Source of the DNA: Gordoniibacillus kamchatkensis
Lineage (GTDB): Bacteria > Bacillota > Bacilli > Paenibacillales > NBRC-103111
Assembly (NCBI RefSeq): GCF_000829455.1
Contig: NZ_JXAK01000013.1
Location: 55,003-119,002 of the forward strand
DNA length: 64,000 bases
Direction of reading: 5' to 3'
Shown here: positions 60,841 to 64,000 of the stretch, piece by piece
How positions within the stretch are numbered: the stretch's first letter is position 1
Layout: every line of letters starts with the position of its first letter
Translations under genes and position numbers: made by a program
Notes under the pieces: generated by a model
The model's input: only the letters and a program-made list of their open reading frames with translations
What the model was told of the DNA's origin: nothing
Database searches by the model: none

Positions 60841-62070
60841 ATGACTTCGACCGCAGCAAGCGAGGGGCGGGAACAGCCGAGCTTGCGGGACTTTTTCGCA
60901 AGCCGCTTCGTGCAGGCCATATTGCTTTCCGGCTTGTTTTTGCAAATCGGCATTTGGGTGCGCAACTTCGCCATATTGTTTTATGTAACGGATTTAACGG
61001 GCAACGATCCTAATGCCGTATCGCTCATTTCCGTTGCGGAATTTCTCCCTATCTTTTTGTTTTCGTTTATCGGCGGCACGTTCGCCGACCGGTGGCGGCC
61101 GAAACGGACGATGGTCTGGTGCGACCTGCTGAGCGCCGTTTCGGTGCTTCTCGTTTTGCTGACGCTGCTTTTCGGCACTTGGAAGGCCGTCTTTTTCGCG
61201 ACGCTCGTCTCCTCGATTTTGTCGCAATTTTCCCAGCCTTCGGGGATGAGGCTGTTCAAGCAGCACGTGCACGAATCGCAGCTGCAGCTCGGCATGTCGG
61301 TGTACCAGACGATGATGGCTGTTTTTATGATTTTGGGGCCGAGTCTTGGCACGCTCGTTTACTACAATTTAGGGATCGACTGGGCTATGGGCATTATGTG
61401 CGGCTGCTTCGTGCTGTCGGCCGTAACGCTCATGTTCCTGCCGCCGGATCGTGCGGAGGACCGCCGCGAACAGACCCATATCGCGCGAGAGATGGCGTTA
61501 GGCTTCAAGTACGTGCTTAGCCGTCGCCTGTTGACGATGCTTGGCGTCAACTTCGCGGTCGCAGGCCTGGCTATCGGGCTCATTATGCCGATGAGCATTT
61601 TTCTGGTGACCGAGCATCTCGGTTTGGACAAAAGCCATTTGCAATGGTTTACCGGCATTAACGGCGCGGCGATGATCGTCGGCGGGGGGCTGGCGATGGC
61701 TTTCTCCAAAAAAGCTTCACCGCAATCGATGCTTGCCGCCGGCATGGCGGTCAGCGTCGTCGCGATCGCCGCGATCGGCACGACGTCCTCGGTCGCCGTC
61801 GCGCTCGTTGCCCAATTCATTTCGGGGCTCGTCATGCCGGCAATTCAGATCGCCATCAATACGCTTATTTTGCAAAATACCGAAGACGCCTTCGTCGGCC
61901 GCGTCAACGGCATTCTCAACCCGCTCTTTATGGGGGCGATGGTGCTGACGATGAGCGTTGCCGGCTTGCTGAAGGACGCCTTCTCTCTTTCCGCGATATA
62001 CTTGGTATCATCCGGCTTGTTCGTGCTTGGCGTGCTCGTTATGCTGCCTATGCTTCGTGTAAAAAAGTAG
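60841..62070 (+). CDS. MFS transporter, likely drug exporter
   Basis: 409 residues; AGAAAGGA lies ahead of ATG. Twelve hydrophobic segments can be counted, with FADRWRPKRTMVWCDLLSAVSVL as the loop 2-3 motif. The plan resembles the MefA/TetV-like exporters of Firmicutes (VGRVNGILNPLFMGAMVLTMSVAG). Substrate unknown; no regulator gene is adjacent. Confidence 0.87.
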   Translation: MTSTAASEGREQPSLRDFFASRFVQAILLSGLFLQIGIWVRNFAILFYVTDLTGNDPNAVSLISVAEFLPIFLFSFIGGTFADRWRPKRTMVWCDLLSAVSVLLVLLTLLFGTWKAVFFATLVSSILSQFSQPSGMRLFKQHVHESQLQLGMSVYQTMMAVFMILGPSLGTLVYYNLGIDWAMGIMCGCFVLSAVTLMFLPPDRAEDRREQTHIAREMALGFKYVLSRRLLTMLGVNFAVAGLAIGLIMPMSIFLVTEHLGLDKSHLQWFTGINGAAMIVGGGLAMAFSKKASPQSMLAAGMAVSVVAIAAIGTTSSVAVALVAQFISGLVMPAIQIAINTLILQNTEDAFVGRVNGILNPLFMGAMVLTMSVAGLLKDAFSLSAIYLVSSGLFVLGVLVMLPMLRVKK

Positions 62071-62099
62071 TAGACTCCGAACGTTTGTTCTGATACAAT
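62071..62099 (+). promoter_or_regulatory. Promoter with an embedded LexA (DinR)-like box
   Basis: TAGACT (62071-62076), a 17-base spacer and TACAAT (62094-62099). The spacer holds CGAACGTTTGTTC (62078-62090), which follows the Bacillus LexA consensus CGAACRNRYGTTYC except for one central base and the last base. A repressor there would cover the promoter. Confidence 0.65.
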
Positions 62100-62140
62100 G
62101 AGAACAGAAGGAACGAATGGAGAAACGGTGGTGATTCTGC

Positions 62141-62488
62141 ATGAGCGGTGGTACAGCTTTGTGGATCTCACAACAAGAACGGGTCGACATTTTGGAGGTT
62201 ATCGGAAGCGCCAATTTGAAATATGCGGAACCGGTGTACCGGGTCAGGCGTAAGGACGGCACGGTCGCGACGGTCGGGCGCAAAGATATCGTGCTTGCCG
62301 AGGAAGAGCTGCTGATCGAGGAGCTTGCCGACATTTTGCGGAGGTTCCCGAATCCCGCGCGGCATGAGCGATACGGCTTCATTATGCTGTCGCTGATGCG
62401 TAAAGGAGTGCCGTTCCGGCAAAAGCTGGAGGCGCGGCTTCCGGCCAAGTACGGACAGCAGACGATGGTACTTTCGGAAGTCGGATAA
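62141..62488 (+). CDS. Unknown protein under a LexA-like promoter
   Basis: 115 residues; ACGGTGGTGA lies ahead of ATG. The first half (TALWISQQERVDILEVIGSA, EPVYRVRRKDGTVATVGRKDIVL) may be a small beta barrel; the second half is helical and basic (RRFPNPARHERYGFIMLSLMRKGVPFRQKLEARL). No family recognised. The promoter suggests DNA-damage induction. A terminator follows at once, so it is a single-gene unit. Confidence 0.65.
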   Translation: MSGGTALWISQQERVDILEVIGSANLKYAEPVYRVRRKDGTVATVGRKDIVLAEEELLIEELADILRRFPNPARHERYGFIMLSLMRKGVPFRQKLEARLPAKYGQQTMVLSEVG

Positions 62489-62491
62489 GGA

Positions 62492-62538
62492 TAAAAAAGG
62501 CTCTACCCGCAGCAGGGTTAGCGGGTAGAGCCTTTTTG
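62492..62538. terminator. Bidirectional terminator
   Basis: AAAAAAGGCTCTACCCGC pairs with GCGGGTAGAGCCTTTTT around AGCAGGGTTA. It serves the 115-residue protein gene and the convergent oxidoreductase gene. Confidence 0.92.
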
Positions 62539-62678
62539 CACGATTGAACGCAATGGGCGTGTCAGTTGGCGTGCACGGGCATATTTGTTGCTGATGTGGG
62601 GCTTTGTGGCTGCATGCCTGGCCGCAGTGCGTCTGACAGTTTTCGTACACAAGTTGTATGGCGTCGCTTGTCGGCGTT

Positions 62679-63770
62679 TTACAGGTTGGCGGGCAGCTCG
62701 ATTTGCACTTCGCGCTTCAGCTCGGCCGAGCGGAGAATTCCGTCGATGACTGCCTGGTTGCGGACGATTTGCGATGCCGGGATCGGCGCGCCGCGGCCTT
62801 CGCGGATGGCGTCGACGAAATCGCGCACCTTCTCGAAGAATCGGTTCACGTTGTGCTCCTTGAGAGGGATCGGGCTTTCGGTATGGTGGCCGCGAATGTC
62901 GTGGTACAGCGTCATCGAGCCGATGCCGCCGTCCCATACGCCGCTCCAAGGGCCTTTGCCGGCGGGCGTCACTTTGAGGCCGGCGTCGGTGCCGAGGAAC
63001 ATCGTTGCGCCGAGCGTATCCATGTGCATTGCCCAGGAAATTTTGAAATTGAGCACGATGCCGTTATCGAATCGGACGAGGGCGACGCCGAAATCTTCGA
63101 CTTCGAACTTGCTCGCTTCAGGATGATAGAGCGGGTTCGTGCCAAAATGATTCGAAGCGTACGCGGATACGGTAACCGGCTTCGGATAGCCGAGTGCGTT
63201 CATCGCCAGGTCGAGCGAATAGCAGCCGATATCGGCCAAAGCACCGGCGCCGGCGAGCTCTTTGCGGATGAAGGTCCCGCCCGGCATACCGCGGCGGCGT
63301 CCGCCTCCCGTCTCGACGTAGTAAACGTTGCCGAGCTGGCCGGATTGGACGATGTCTTTCAAAATATGCATGTTCGGGTCATAGCGAGGCTGGAAGCCGA
63401 CAGTCAGCATGCGGCCGGTTCGGGCCGACGTCTCTGTCATCTCCACCGCCTCCTGAAGCGTGACGGAAAGCGGCTTTTCGACGAGCACGTGCTTGCCGGC
63501 TTCGAGCGCATCGATGCTGGTGCGGTAATGGGTGACGTTCGGCGTGCAGATGCTGACACCGTCCAAATCGAGGGCGAGCAGCTCCCGATGGTCGTCGAAC
63601 GCGCGGGCGTCTTGCAGGCCAAGGCTCTGCACGAATTCCGCCGCTTTGCCGGGGATGACGTCGGCAGCGCCGACGACCTCAACATGCTCGAGCTGTTTGT
63701 ATGCGTTCGCATGGGCTCTGGCGATGCCGCCTGTGCCGATAATGCCGATACGGATTTTGCTGTTGGCCAA
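62679..63770 (-). CDS. Gfo/Idh/MocA family oxidoreductase
   Basis: TTG 63770 is chosen because the protein then begins MANSKIRIGIIGTGGIARAH, with AAAGGAG eleven bases upstream; 363 residues. The open frame continues upstream only by chance. The N-terminal Rossmann fold binds NAD(P) (IGIIGTGGIARAHANAY). GKHVLVEKPLSVTLQEA near residue 95 carries the conserved Lys of the EKP motif, and the C-terminal domain includes GGTFIRKELAGAGALADIGCYSLDL. Such enzymes act on sugars, inositols or related polyols; the substrate is unknown. The start region is copied at 63902-64000. Confidence 0.9.
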   Translation of the reverse strand: MANSKIRIGIIGTGGIARAHANAYKQLEHVEVVGAADVIPGKAAEFVQSLGLQDARAFDDHRELLALDLDGVSICTPNVTHYRTSIDALEAGKHVLVEKPLSVTLQEAVEMTETSARTGRMLTVGFQPRYDPNMHILKDIVQSGQLGNVYYVETGGGRRRGMPGGTFIRKELAGAGALADIGCYSLDLAMNALGYPKPVTVSAYASNHFGTNPLYHPEASKFEVEDFGVALVRFDNGIVLNFKISWAMHMDTLGATMFLGTDAGLKVTPAGKGPWSGVWDGGIGSMTLYHDIRGHHTESPIPLKEHNVNRFFEKVRDFVDAIREGRGAPIPASQIVRNQAVIDGILRSAELKREVQIELPANL

Positions 63771-63848
63771 AAGGGAACACGCTCCTTTTATTGCAAATCT
63801 AACATTCGGGATCAGTATTGCAAGTCGAGCATAGCATAGTCGTCCGGC
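63750..63848. repeat. 99-bp direct repeat, first copy
   Basis: Contains the ribosome site, TTG start and first codons of the oxidoreductase gene plus its upstream DNA. It is identical to 63902-64000, offset 152 bases. Confidence 0.95.
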
Positions 63849-63901
63849 AGTGCCTATGGCGTGATTGCGACAAGTTGCCGGAAACAATGTCGCGAAATTG
63901 C

Positions 63902-64000
63902 ACGGATTTTGCTGTTGGCCAAAAGGGAACACGCTCCTTTTATTGCAAATCTAACATTCGGGATCAGTATTGCAAGTCGAGCATAGCATAGTCGTCCGGC
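63902..64000. repeat. 99-bp direct repeat, second copy, cut by the window end
   Basis: Identical to 63750-63848 and still matching at the last base of the window, so its true end is unknown. On the minus strand it repeats the ribosome site and the first few codons of the oxidoreductase before running into unrelated sequence. Confidence 0.95.

Noticed and set aside
63771..63932. N-terminal extension of the Gfo/Idh oxidoreductase
   Set aside because: The extension is read through the duplicated 99-bp segment in a different frame from the gene start, looks unlike the family, and the TTG at 63770 has a good ribosome site.

Overview
The window looks like a chromosomal stretch of a high-GC, spore-forming member of the Paenibacillaceae (Paenibacillus, Cohnella or a relative). 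The protein sequences are of that type, and two housekeeping blocks keep the gene order known from Bacillus subtilis: hisS-aspS-tcdA(yrvM)-rarA(yrvN)-cymR-yrvO-mnmA, and yrrD-(zinc ribbon)-yrrI-alaS-ireB(yrzL)-ruvX(yrrK)-yrzB-mltG(yrrL)-yrrN-yrrO. Strong Shine-Dalgarno sites, T-box leaders and A/T-tailed hairpin terminators fit a Firmicute. No rRNA, tRNA, CRISPR array, prophage or transposase gene was seen.

Layout. 1-4650: 3' end of hemZ, a membrane-anchored FAD oxidoreductase, an acidic low-complexity protein and an HxlR regulator. 4660-8930: Asp-type T-box leader and the hisS-aspS-tcdA operon. 8961-11350: an inserted, lower-GC katG with a PerR-like operator. 11450-17441: rarA, a small nucleotidyltransferase, mnmA (here on the opposite strand), cymR, cysteine desulfurase, yrrD and a zinc-ribbon protein. 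17581-26205: yrrI, then a carbohydrate island (alpha-L-fucosidase, transmembrane AraC-type regulator, LplB/YtcP-type permeases, lipoprotein) that splits yrrI from alaS. 26214-34194: Ala T-box leader, alaS and the ireB-ruvX-DUF1292-DUF1292-mltG-U32-U32 cluster. 34378-42000: chemoreceptor, class B penicillin-binding protein, histidine kinase, lipL and an esterase. 42137-47471: pdhA-pdhB-pdhC-lpdA. 47816-54301: double-VOC protein, a YdeI-type protein, a UgpBAE-type ABC operon and small hydrophilic proteins. 54614-64000: citrate synthase paralogue, UPF0173 hydrolase, DUF1003 protein, Hsp20, a GerPC-like protein, a PDZ-less HtrA-like protease, methyltransferase, MFS exporter, a protein whose promoter contains a LexA-like box, and a Gfo/Idh oxidoreductase.

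Functional links. LipL lies upstream of the pyruvate dehydrogenase operon whose E2 needs lipoylation. CymR, cysteine desulfurase and MnmA link cysteine sensing to tRNA thiolation. Both ABC operons lack an ATPase, so each probably borrows one encoded elsewhere. The fucosidase has no signal peptide and presumably acts on imported sugars.

Three points matter beyond the gene list. (1) Nine genes are broken by 1-2 base indels, mostly in short homopolymers, including alaS, pdhC and lpdA; every one is restored by a minimal repair, so this looks like consensus error rather than decay. (2) The intergenic DNA is rich in organised repeats. Most striking are elements of about 200 bp holding four imperfect palindromes spaced about 51/73/51 or 51/62/51 nt, close to whole helical turns. 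There are also 65-nt head-to-tail hairpin units and hairpins of 140-170 nt. (3) The last 99 bases of the window repeat 63750-63848 exactly.
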